From Neckera pumila (taxonomy: Eukaryota; Streptophyta; Bryopsida; Hypnales; Neckeraceae): DNA of 64,000 bases. Position numbers and translations under genes: made by a program. The notes under the pieces are model-generated. The model was not told the DNA's origin, did no database searches, and saw nothing but the letters and a program-made list of their open reading frames with translations. This document shows, one piece after another, positions 24,424 through 35,339 of the stretch (positions are counted from its first letter, which is position 1; the number at the start of each line of letters is the position of its first letter). The stretch is taken from the NCBI GenBank assembly GCA_963969595.1, contig OZ018413.1, positions 9,972,211 through 10,036,210 of the forward strand, written 5' to 3'.

Positions 24424-25045
24424 CCTTTAAATTCCCAAGGCACCAATTTGGGTGTTGACAATGCTTTAAAGTTAAATAAAACCTAATTAAAATGCTATTT
24501 TTTGTAGTTCATATTTTTGGAAAATTCTTTTTGAAGTCTAGTTCTAGTATCAAAAATCTGATTTTGAAAATGATTGATTACGATTTTTCTATTCAAGATT
24601 TTGTGCAAGGGTACCATTGCAATCTTGACTTTCCCTAGTGTAACGGGCTCTTGAAAATGAGCCTCAAATACACTAGATCTTGGAAGAAAAATCACATTAG
24701 AAATTCATTTAAAAAAATTGTAGAGTAAATTTTGAAAAGCTATAAATTAATTGGGGTTGTGCATGTTAGGCCCTTTAACCTCATATTTTTTGGTGACCAA
24801 AATTCTAGATGTGATATGCAAAAAGAAATTTGAAAGATTTTCATAGTTTTAACACCCTCATGCTCAAACATTATAATCTTCAATTCATAAGTGATATTGT
24901 TGTGTTTTCTTTTCCTATGCAATCTCTAACATGTCTAGTTTGAATTTAAAAGAAATTGACGCAACTTATCAAAATGTTGGCTTTTTGTTCAAATTAGAGC
25001 AAATTCTTTCAGGCTCAAAACAGGCCTTGGTCATTTAGGGACCCT
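24424..25045. mobile_element. Fragment of TTAA-type element family 2
   Basis: The left part (CTTTAAATTCCCAAGGCACC, AATTTGGGTGTTGACAAT, GAAGTCTAGTTCTAGTATC) parallels the left part of 6729-7739. The right end, near GGCCTTGGTCATTTAGGGACC at 25024-25044, resembles the other end. Ends are degraded. Confidence 0.45.
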
Positions 25046-25133
25046 GTAAGGCCAAGTCAGCACATTCTTGTCCAGCTCATCGAGTACACGTCATCAGGTC
25101 GTCTAGCAGGCTTGATGAATGGTTTACTTTTTA

Positions 25134-25231
25134 TTAGGGTTTAGGGTTTATCGCGACCTGCTGTTGCAGCGCTGTTGCTAGCGCTGTTGCTCTACCCGTA
25201 TCGAGGGACCCTAAACCCTAAAACCCTAAAA
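25134..25231. promoter_or_regulatory. Telo-box-like motifs upstream of bystin
   Basis: AGGGTTTAGGGTTTA at 25136-25150 and CCCTAAACCCTAAAACCCTA at 25209-25228 lie about 190-290 bp upstream of the bystin ATG. AAACCCTA telo-boxes are known promoter elements of plant translation and ribosome-biogenesis genes, so the position fits the gene. Function is inferred. Confidence 0.5.
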
Positions 25232-25421
25232 ACCGATCGCTTCTGGACCCGTTGTTACTTAGGTTTCTGGAGATTCTAGTGAGAAATACTAATTTTCGTG
25301 TATGAGTTTATACGGGATTGCAGTTGGATTTGGTAGTCACGGAAGCAGCAAGAGGTTGTGACGCTAGGACGCCGCATTGGTGAAGGAATTGCTGAATTTC
25401 ACGGGGTTTGAGTTTGTCGTC

Positions 25422-28400
25422 ATGGCGAGCCAAACCAAGCCTCGGGCTCCTGGTCAGCACAGGAAGAAGCGGAAGGATGTGGGACCTGAGAAGCACGACC
25501 TGAATTTGGGCGAACAAATGGAGCTGAACTTGGAAGCATTGCCTCCGAAACGCAGGCGTCCACGGAACCGCAATCGTCAACAAGGGGAGGATGAGGTATA
25601 GTTCTCGCCTGAGGCATTTTTTAGGAATTTTTTTTTGCGGTGTGATGTGACGTGCAGTGTTTTGTCTGTTGGGTTTAGGGTGGAGATTTATTTTATTGAA
25701 AGGATTCATTTGTGCTTTTGAATGTTGTGTTGAGTATTGTGTTGAGTATGACGATACTTTTCATCGAATAAAGTTCGTTTATGCTGTTGCAGTATGTGAC
25801 TCCGGTGATCAGTAATAAAATTCTCGGTGAAGCGCGAAGGCAGCAACTGGAAATTGATAATGAACGGTACCATTTCTCTTAGCTCTTGAATCTACTTGAT
25901 AATGGTCATGAGGAAAAGGAGCAAGTATTTAAGGAGTTTGAGATGTTTTACAAGCTTGATTGTCCTCAAGCTTGGGGTAGGGTTCGACCGAAATGACTTT
26001 TGAATTGTTTTGTGCGAAGCTGGCTGACCTCTAGAGTAAGTAGACTTTCCAGCCTTCGGATTTTGAACATTGGACTTATTTTCAATTCTTGATTCAATAT
26101 AGGGATGAAGAAACAGGCGTGGCGGCTACAAGGAGAGCTTTTACTGCTGTTATTCCTGCCAAGAGGATGGATAGCGACAGTGATAACGACGAGGATGGGT
26201 TTTCGGACGGAGAAGACCAAGCTGAGGAGTTTGAGGTAGGTTTCTGTTTCTGCTTACAAGGACTGGCATGGCTCGTATTGCTCAATTATGGTGGATAAGT
26301 TATATCATGTTAATGTGGTGGGTATTCGGCATTGTCACCTCACGCATTTTCTGAAACTCTCTGGCAGGAGGTGACAGAAGAAGACGAGAGGATTATTTCA
26401 ATGTTTATGGCTTCGGATGCAGCCCCGCAACGAACCTTAGCAGATATTATTATGGAGCGGATCAATGACAAGGGCGGGGATTCCATGGCTGCTGCTGCTG
26501 ACGTTGAAGGTGAGCTGCCTTGTTTGAAAGAATAACACGCGTGAAAACGGTACATTTAGGGTCATTTCATATTGCACAGTTTGAAGCAACAATTTTTTGG
26601 GCAACAATAACTCACACTTTTATTGGTAAATGTGTTTTACCAATAAATGCGTTTTATGTGTAAATGCGTTTTACCTTGTTTTATTCAATGTCCAAGGAAA
26701 ATGAAGAGGTGGTGCTCACATGGCTCCTAAGGGGAATGCTTAAATACTTGACTTAGCAAGGTTCCAAGCGACCTCTTTGAGGTGGATGGGACACTTGTTT
26801 TCTCGTATTGTTCATGCAATTTTTAAGGTCGTTGCTTTGACCTATGCAAGACAAAGTGAATCTTATGTGCTGAATGCATTATAGGTAGTTGTAATGGATG
26901 AAGATCCTAGCTAGAGGGAATTTATTTATTTTTCTTCGCTTGAAACTTCATGAAAGATCCTGTGCTTGTGTTAATGCAGGTGAAGGCCGAACAATTCCAG
27001 GTGTAGATAGCAAAGTTATAGAGGTCTATCAAGGGTACGTCTTCTAGCACTTATATATCTTCGTCCGTTAGGCGCCATATATCCATCTGGTTGTAGCCTT
27101 GTTATCGTTATGTGACTGGCATATCATTGAACGAGGGGCTTGAATGTTTAATGTCCTCTTCATGCCGAAGATCATAGACGTTATATTAAGTTTGGAAGTT
27201 TCTCTATGCAGGGTGGGAAAATTGCTGAGTAGATACAGGGCTGGCAAATTACCAAAAGCTTTCAAGATCATTCCTTCACTTTCCAATTGGGAAGATGTGC
27301 TATTTCTTACAGAGCCAGAGAGATGGTCTCCAAACGCCATGTACCAAGCCACTCGGGTTTTTGCCTCCAACTTGAATGCCCGTATGGCTCAGCGCTTTTA
27401 CAATTTGGTTCTCTTACCGAGAATCCGGAATGACATAAGAGAGCATAAAAGACTTCACTTCGCTCTTTACCAAGCTATGAAAAAGGCTGTCTATAAGCCT
27501 TCAGCTTTTTACAAAGGCCTGCTGCTACCTCTCTGCCAGGTAATTGTGTGAGGCGCTTGGCGCACCTTACCCTGTTTTTGAGAGAGTATCACTTACCCTT
27601 GATTGTATTATATTTTTAAAATGGGAAGCAGACCTTGTGCCGAATTTATTTCATTACTTTTTAGTTTCAGTATACTACGGCATTATCCATGGAGTGGTGT
27701 TAACGTTAAGCGAGCCTACCAGGATCATTATGTGCATAGTGAAAATTTACACCATCTCACTGTCTCACTTGTTAATTTTATGCTCCTTGCAGACGAGAAC
27801 ATGCAACTTACGAGAGGCTGTTATTATAGGAAGCGTACTCCAAAAGGTTTCGATTCCTGTTTTACACTCCAGGTAAAATACTTGTACGATCGGAATATGC
27901 ACTTGTTGAACCGTTGGTTTATTTCTTCGCTAAGTGACAACTCTTAGGTCCATGACGAGGTTGTTGCTCATTTACCCTGCAGTCTTTTTTCACCCTGCTT
28001 ATGTAGTAAGGCCTCGCCCCTGTCAACCAAGTAGCGCCAATTAGCTAGTTGGAATTAGTTACTGAATGCTTGCACTGCCCAAGTTGTCTCAGTTAGCAAA
28101 TTGATGCTAATTCCCCCTAAATAGTTTGTAATGAATTCGTTTCCACTCTCTATTTTAACTCCCTGATCTTGGACGAGTAAACTAATGTGTACATACCAAT
28201 GCTGAATCTGCCCTTTGTTAGCAATTTGGAGAGGTCGATTCTCTGCTTCTTCTATATTTTTCGTACATGGAATAGGATGGCAGTCGTTTTCAGTTGACTC
28301 TTGAATGAAAACTCTAACTCTTGAAGAATTTCATTTTAACATGTTTTCTGTGTGGGTTTGAACAGTGTTGCACTGCTGAAAATTGCAGAGATGGAATATT

Positions 28401-29638
28401 GCGGCACAAGCAGGTAATAACTTCTCCTAAGCGTACATACACAACCTTGTACCGGTATTCATATTATTTTTTCCCTTGTAGTTTCGATGCTATAATTGCT
28501 CATCTAATCATTGGGGTTTTTGAACTGCGTTGCAGCTATTTCTTAAAGCTTTTATTGGACAAGAAGTATGCTCTGCCATACAGAGTCCTGGATTCAGTTT
28601 TGGCACATTTTGTGGGGTTCATTGAGGATGATCGAGACCTTCCTGTTATTTGGCATCAATCCCTTCTCACATTTGTACAAAGGTACAGACAACGTGATGA
28701 ACCGCTTGTATTTCAGAATGTTAATTAAATTAACTCTTTTTTCAAGGTTCATTCACTAAGGTTGATCTTGTCTTTGTATTTTCAGTCATGGCTTTCCCCT
28801 ACCCTAATTCTTTGGTACTAATGAAATGGGGCTTGTTTATACGTCGTGTGTTGTGGATTCGTTAAATTGGGGTGTGGCCACACAAGTTTCATACCTCTAC
28901 TCTTGGTTGCAGGTACAAGAATGAGCTGGGGGAGGAGGACAAGGAGAAACTGAAGCAGTTGATGCGGAAACAAAGGCATTATCTGGTACGTCATCTGCTC
29001 AGAAACTCGACAAATAACAATTTCTGCCAATCATTTTTCATAATTTTTTGAGGATGATCTGGCAAAGTTTGATCTTGTGAAGTTGTGAAAATTTACTTCC
29101 TAGTTTGTAACTAGGGGATTCTTATTTTCTCTTGTTTACCAGAAGTGCATCACAAATGACCCCCCATTAATGACTGCTTTGGCGCTTAGGGTAATAGCCA
29201 TTAGTGTATCGTCTGCATTTTGAGTTTAGGGTAAGCCACTGTTAATTTTACAGAAATGGTTTTCAACGTTACATTAGTGAGATCTTAGTGGCCTTGGCAT
29301 AAACTTGATATTATAATGGCAAATGTTAAAAGTGTACGTTAAGCCAATATTAACCTGACAATAATGTTATCTAATAGTCCATCTGACAAACATTTATTTT
29401 CCATCAATAATTGTTGTGTATCTAGTAGGGGATCTTCTGAGGTCTGACGATTTAATGCTTGGTGAGCTCTTTTTCTGTGTAGGTGACACCAGAGATTCAC
29501 AGAGAGTTGCTTAATAGCAGAAATCGTGGTCAGAAAGACGAACAAATGTCCGTAATTCCTATGAAGGTTGAGAAAGCAGTTGTGGAGGAAGACATGTGGA
29601 ATCTACCGGAAGTGCAGATTGGCATGGATGAAGACTGA
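25422..29638 (+). CDS. BYSL: Bystin (Enp1 homolog), 40S ribosome biogenesis factor
   Basis: Eleven exons with GT-AG borders join in frame to 469 residues: 25422-25595, 25793-25866, 26103-26235, 26368-26509, 26980-27034, 27212-27539, 27793-27872, 28366-28413, 28536-28682, 28913-28985 and 29483-29638. Bystin/Enp1 is a nucleolar and cytoplasmic factor that stays with pre-40S particles and is needed for 18S rRNA maturation. The N-terminus is basic ([16 protein letters not shown]) with an acidic stretch ([16 protein letters not shown]). The conserved bystin core starts near residue 190 with [20 protein letters not shown], then [34 protein letters not shown] and [15 protein letters not shown]. It ends [18 protein letters not shown]. 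Length is close to the family norm of about 440. The ATG at 25422 is the first in frame and is followed by a normal N-terminus. Telo-box motifs lie upstream. It looks intact. Confidence 0.95.
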
Positions 29639-31654
29639 TGCGAGAGTGGATTGCTCATTGTTCAAATCAAAGTGGAAAGGTTCACTATGAGCAGTCCAAT
29701 ATGACTTTTTCTTTTTTCTTTTTTTTTCTGAAACACATGGACAAATTCCATTGCAAAGGGAAACAGTACACAGAACCAAGGGACCACGTCCCCGGCGAAG
29801 TATTTACGTCCAATATGACTTTGAGCTCATTATGTCTTTAAGTGTTAGCTCCTTAGCGTAGATGATAGATGATTGCTCTTTCTTCAGTGTTTTTCCCACC
29901 AGCAGGCGGAGGGCACACACAAAATCCATGTCATTAGGACATAATGTAGCAATACTAGAATTGTGAGAATTTTTTACTTTTATTTTTCTTGAAAAAACAA
30001 GATGTCTAACGATGCAGAGTGAACCATTTGCTGCCACTTTCTCGTCATGTGTGGGGAGATTTGCAAAGCATTTATGCCTCGAGTGAGTTGAGTCATTACA
30101 AGCCATGGTGTGTACACTGGGATATCGATTCATTGAAGTGACGATGCCACAGGCTACAATGGATAGTCCTGCGGCCTCTTGTTATTTCCAGTTATTTCAA
30201 ATTGCACAAATTTCGAATGGTGCTTTGACCAATATAAAGTAGCTTACAATCTCCTTAGACAACTCCCCGTAGGAACGAGGTTTCTATTACCCTCGATACA
30301 ATTCTTCCAGCATTCTCACTTGCAACGAACTCAAGGTTCAATGGACGTGCTCAATTCTCAGCTGTCGTAAGGCGAGAGCATTTTTATTCCAGTCGGAAAC
30401 GAAGCTAGGTGTTGGTTTACAAATACTCGACAGTGAATACTGAAAAATGAACCGAATAAAAAGATAAAACCATGAAGGCAAATTCCAGCTGAACCTTCAC
30501 CCTGGTGAAAAGATGCGCCTGGAAGACTGGCGATACCACAATGGACCACTTCCATGGACATATCGAACTACTTTCAGCATCACGTAGGACCTGATTGGTA
30601 CCCTAAAATGCTGCAACAAAGCCTCTGCGCCTCGAATTTACGATGCAGAAGCTGGTGAAGCATACAACGGGCAACCAGCCTTGAGGATCCACTTGTCAAA
30701 TGTCTCTCCACAAGAAGAAGAGGGGAATCAAGCTACTTCTGCAAAAGTAAACAACAAGGGAAAATGTCAAAACTAGGCCCTGACTGCTCAATATACGAAA
30801 CAAGCGGCTAAGTGCCTGCACCTAAATAGGAAAGTGCATGTGTATCTTTCCATAGATTCTCGATACATTTTCGGTATAATCCTCAGTGATTGAAAATTTG
30901 AATGATCGTATTTGACAGTCTTGGAATGCCATAATTCCTATAACCCATGTTACAATTATACTAGACATAAGAAATTCATTATTCGGAATGATGGCCCCGA
31001 CATGCTACTATTGCTTTGTATGTTGCTGCCAACAGGTGGTTAGTCTCTCCCTTAAGGTAAGAGACAACAAAGTATCAGCAAACTCCATTTCCTCGACGTC
31101 ACCTCAAGGAAACAAATTCCCACGCAATTATCTACAGGAAACGGAGAATGCAGGATCCATCCAAGTGCACAAAACTAAGAAGCTGATTTTCAAGTCCCAA
31201 ATTCGCTTCAAACGAATTCTAGTAGATTAGCAAACCTCAGTGCAATTCTAAAAAACAAAATGTGAGCTAACCTGTCGGAAATTCAAATTCAACCTAAGCA
31301 AAACAGACATATCACCAAACCCTACTCACTCTACTCCAAGAGTTTGTGATTTACGACCCAATGGTATTTTTGATTCAACCTAAGCACAAAGTCTCTTCAC
31401 TCTGATCCAAACGATTTGCGATTACGAGGAGAATTTGCTTATTTACTAACAAGTCTCATGACACTCCCGAAAAGATCAGACACTCCCGCTAACGTGCACA
31501 CCGACCACATTCTGATCACCGGCCATTCCCAACAAGAAACCCTAAACCAATCTTAACATGACGAAATCGAGAATCCATTCCACCAGAGGATACGCCCTCG
31601 CTCCGATCCCAACAATGCCTTCTAAAGAAAGTCAATCAAACTGCTCACACTTAC
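29639..31654. other. Intergenic region between bystin and MWFE
   Basis: Holds the likely 3-prime UTRs of the convergent bystin and MWFE genes. The short frames present are not recognisable. An acceptor-like TTTTGTTTTTTAG on the minus strand near 31251 could begin a last MWFE exon (NCTEVC-stop). No RNA gene seen. Confidence 0.45.
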
Positions 31655-31969
31655 TTGAGATTTTTCATACTCCTCTTTCAGTCGCGCATCCCTTTCGTCC
31701 ATCGCCCGGTCCCATGCATCATGTCTCGGGTGCTTAGGCTGACCCACACACAAACACACAAATCTCCACTCGTTCAGAAACTCAAAATGACAATAATCAG
31801 CAACACATTTAAATCCAAGAGAGAGTACTACGCTCTGAATTCGCTCGAATCTTCGCTCACACTAACTCACCTTGCCATAGATGGTGGTGTGGATCACATA
31901 CTGCGACGTGCCCATGACGAAAATCATGGCGGAGATGATGCCCAAGGGCAGCATAGCCTCCCACGACAT
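31655..31969 (-). CDS. NDUFA1: NADH dehydrogenase (complex I) 1 alpha subcomplex subunit 1, MWFE
   Basis: Two exons are clear. Exon 1 at 31969-31871 encodes 33 residues starting MSWEAMLPLGIISAMIFVMG. Exon 2 at 31738-31655 encodes PKHPRHDAWDRAMDERDARL and then KEEYEKSQ. Both introns have GT-AG signals. MWFE is a small single-span membrane subunit of the mitochondrial complex I arm. The N-terminal hydrophobic segment (residues 5-20), TSQYVIHTTIYGK and the DAWDRAMDERD motif match the plant family, which is about 65 residues long. The C-terminus is unsettled. Without a second splice the frame ends VSVSSLIDFL-stop a few codons later, at about 31622. With the donor GTAAGTG used, a short third exon near 31250 is possible. 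The gene converges with bystin. Confidence 0.9.
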
Positions 31970-32434
31970 GATGGAAACCTGGTGAAAGAAAAGGCTGGGG
32001 CAATGGGCGGAAAGGTCGAAGCTCGTGGCTATGGCGGAGTCGTGAAACCCTAGAACAACGCTCGGAATGCTGGGTTTCGGAGAGAAGATAGTTGAGGGAG
32101 GAGCTTGGTTGATCGGAGCCGTAGGATTGAGACTGGAAGATCGAGGGACCAGATGCAGCGCTTCTTGAGGTGGGCACGGGCAGGGGCAGGGGCAGGGGCA
32201 GGGAGACCCTAACCTATTAATTTTCTATGAATACTTGAAGTAAAAGGTGGTAGGTACCTATTAGTGTTGCTAGACATGTACTAAAATTGTTCTTCAATAA
32301 GTAGGAATTCACGGGATGAGAGTTCATCACTATCCCAAAAGCTAAGTAGATGTAATTGGTATTGAATTATAAACAGATTGGGTTGTAATTAAAAGTAGGA
32401 TTCATGTATGAGGAACAGGTTTAGGATAGGGATG
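31970..32434. repeat. MWFE upstream region with GGGGCA hexanucleotide repeat
   Basis: The 5-prime UTR and promoter of the minus-strand MWFE gene. A run of GGGGCA units occupies about 32175-32205 on the plus strand. No other gene is recognised. Confidence 0.5.
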
Positions 32435-33372
32435 TTAACCCCTAAAGGACCGAGGCCCTTTTTCTGCCAAAAAACGCTCAAAACTGCCATTTCTATAGCA
32501 AAAAGTAAAAACATTTGAAAAATGTTTTTTTTTTCACATCTAACCGTAGGATCTTACACCTAACTAGTATGAGAGTGTGTGGAAAAAATTTCAGAATTTT
32601 TGACCGCACAGATTGCAAGATATTTGCCCTTAAAGTGAAGAAAACAAGTTTTTCAGCACATTGCGGGACAGATTTTTTGACTTTAAACATTTTTAACTTA
32701 AAATTTTTGCACTACAGAGTTTTGAGCTTTAAATCTTTGCAGTGGAGAATTGAGTTGAGAATCTAGGAAAAAAAAAGAAGTTCAAAAAAACTTAATTATC
32801 ATTCTTTAAAAAATTATTAAGTAGAAGTAGATACAAGATAGAAGGAAAATCCAAAATATTAATATATTTTAGATGGAATTAAAATGCACTATTCCCAATG
32901 GTGAGATTTTCTAGCAAGTAATATAAACCATGGAAAAAAAAAAAACTGAAAAATTTGAAAAATTGCATTCAGAAATGCATCCTAGAAGTTATTTTTTTCA
33001 AGAAGATGCTCTAATTGTCTGAAAAACAAGAATGTCCATAACTTTCTCATAACAAATCCGAATGAAATGAATCAAATCTTTCGAAATAGAAAAAAATATA
33101 ATCTATAAGAAAAAATATATTTAAAAAAAAATTCAAAATTTTGTCCATTTTTTTCTGTTGCCCGGGCTGCCCGCTGTCCCCTGTTTTGAGCTTATTTGGT
33201 CATAACTTTTGTTCCCGGGCACTGATTGTGCAAAAAATAATATTCCCACGAAGCTAATCAGCTTTTCTACCTCCAAAAAATGTTTCAAAAATCAGAAGAA
33301 AATTTCAGCCCGTAGGTACCTGCCCGAAAACGCATTTGTCCCTTGAAGGGACAATGGTCCTTTAGGGGTTAA
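32435..33372. mobile_element. TTAA-bounded inverted-repeat element, family 1 (most complete copy)
   Basis: Starts TTAACCCCTAAAGGACCGAG and ends GGTCCTTTAGGGGTTAA, so TTAACCCCTAAAGGAC and GTCCTTTAGGGGTTAA form a perfect 16-bp terminal inverted repeat. About 938 bp with no coding capacity. The TTAA at both ends may be a target duplication, as in the piggyBac group, or part of the repeat itself. Confidence 0.85.
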
Positions 33373-35339
33373 AAGATTAGGTAACTACATATCCTTGACT
33401 CATAAGATTTCTTCTTCTTCATTTTAATCTAGATTTTTAGGTATTTCGGCAATGTTTTAGGGATCTATTTTTCATAGGTTTGGAACTTATTTCTTTGATT
33501 CTATATGTGAATTTAAATTAATTATTTCATTGGTAGTAAATAATAAATTCCAATTTTTCTTCTAAGGATGATAAAAGGGCCAATGAAGGGATCTATTCTC
33601 TCTACTCTTGTACACTAAAAAAGTACATTTAGAATGAAAAATAGACACTTTATAAATGAAGCTCTTGGAGCATGCACTTTGATAATAATTATTACCAACA
33701 AAAAAATTTATTCTTTGTCAATCAAGTCCTAAATAAATAATTGGTTAACTAGCTTCTAATGTATGAATCCTAGTCAAGGATTCATTATACTAAAATAATA
33801 GAATCAACTTTGAAATAATTAATGCATTATTGTTTTCCTTAGGCTATAGTGTGTCAATGGATCCTATTCTCCATGAGGATAGACTTTTGTTACTAAAATT
33901 TCCACACTTAAATGTGTATAAATTAGCAATTGAACATAGATCCTATTATAAAATTGCCTCAATTTTTTTATTTATCTTGTTGAAAGTCAATAAAGTATTT
34001 TGGATTTCTTCCATACGCATTTTAGGACACCCTATGAATATGTTTTAGGCAAGAAGGAATCTACAAGGGTAAATTTTAGGAAGCGTTGAAAATAAGGTAC
34101 ATGTATTTTAGTAAATAACTTCAATTTATAAACCTTCTATGCCAAATACACCAAAGTCACCATGATAAGTCCAAAACTGAGAGCTTATTGAGAGCAACGC
34201 AATTTTATTCTACTGAAATCCGACGTAAAATAAATCTAAACATAATTGTCAATAACTTTTAGGTGAATTGATTTTTTCAAAAATAAATTTATAAGGTAAA
34301 ATGGGAAAATATTGAAGAAATTTCACAAAAATTGACTTTTGCCTAATTGCATCTTTTGTAATTTAAAAAAATACAACATGTGAGTTTAGAACTTGCTAGT
34401 ATACTACAATAAGGTATGCGCATCCAATTGTGACACCTTATTATTATTCTTTAACATCTAAAAAATAGACTTGAATAAATAGTTGACTCAAAACCACTAC
34501 AACTATTCAAAAGCAACCTTAAGCAAGGGATGAAGAGTTTTTGAAGCAACCAATGAGAGTTAAAAGATTTTAACCTTAATCCTACAACGATGCAGGAGCC
34601 ATTTTATAGCCTTTGGATGACAATGTGGTGGCCTAGACAAAGATTGGAAGCATTTTTTCATCTACATTTTTTCTTGTTGACCTTTCATAGTGGGTTATGA
34701 AGAGTATGCAATTTGTACTCTTGCCAGTGTTTGACTTCACGTAAATGGATAAAAAAATGTACAACACAATATGCTATTTTAATGTGTTTGGAGAAGTTAT
34801 TGCTCATTGCTCTAAATCTGGAATTTCTCTATAAAATTGATTTTTATTGAATTTTGAGCCCATCTAATGAAATGAAGGTCATATACTCTAGTTTCTACTC
34901 CAATTTGAATTTTGAAAAAAATTCTAAAATTGAACATTTTATTGAAATTTGAACTTAAGATGTATTTTCAATATCTATTGAATTCTAATTATAGAATGAT
35001 ATGGAAATCAAGTTTGCGCTATGATGTTCTTCCCTATAATATACACACATAGTGAAACTTTTAGTTTTTTTGAGATAATTTTCTATTTGATATGATTTTT
35101 CTTCACTTTTCCATCAAAAATTTTCAAAAAAATTCGATTTCCACAAGAAAATCTAAGAATTTTGCAAAGTAAAGAAGACATGTAATTTCATCTCTATAAA
35201 CTAAAAACAAAATTTTTCGTTAATATGTAGTTACTAAAGGGGAGCATACAAAGTAATAGAATTTAACCTCCAACTCTTTGATCATAGGGCTAAAGTTTCA
35301 AGGTTAAAGGGTGTCCATTCAATGTGAATCTAGTATTCT
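33373..35339. other. AT-rich DNA without recognised genes
   Basis: About 2 kb of A/T-rich sequence between two inverted-repeat elements. Only short frames without family resemblance. Confidence 0.5.
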
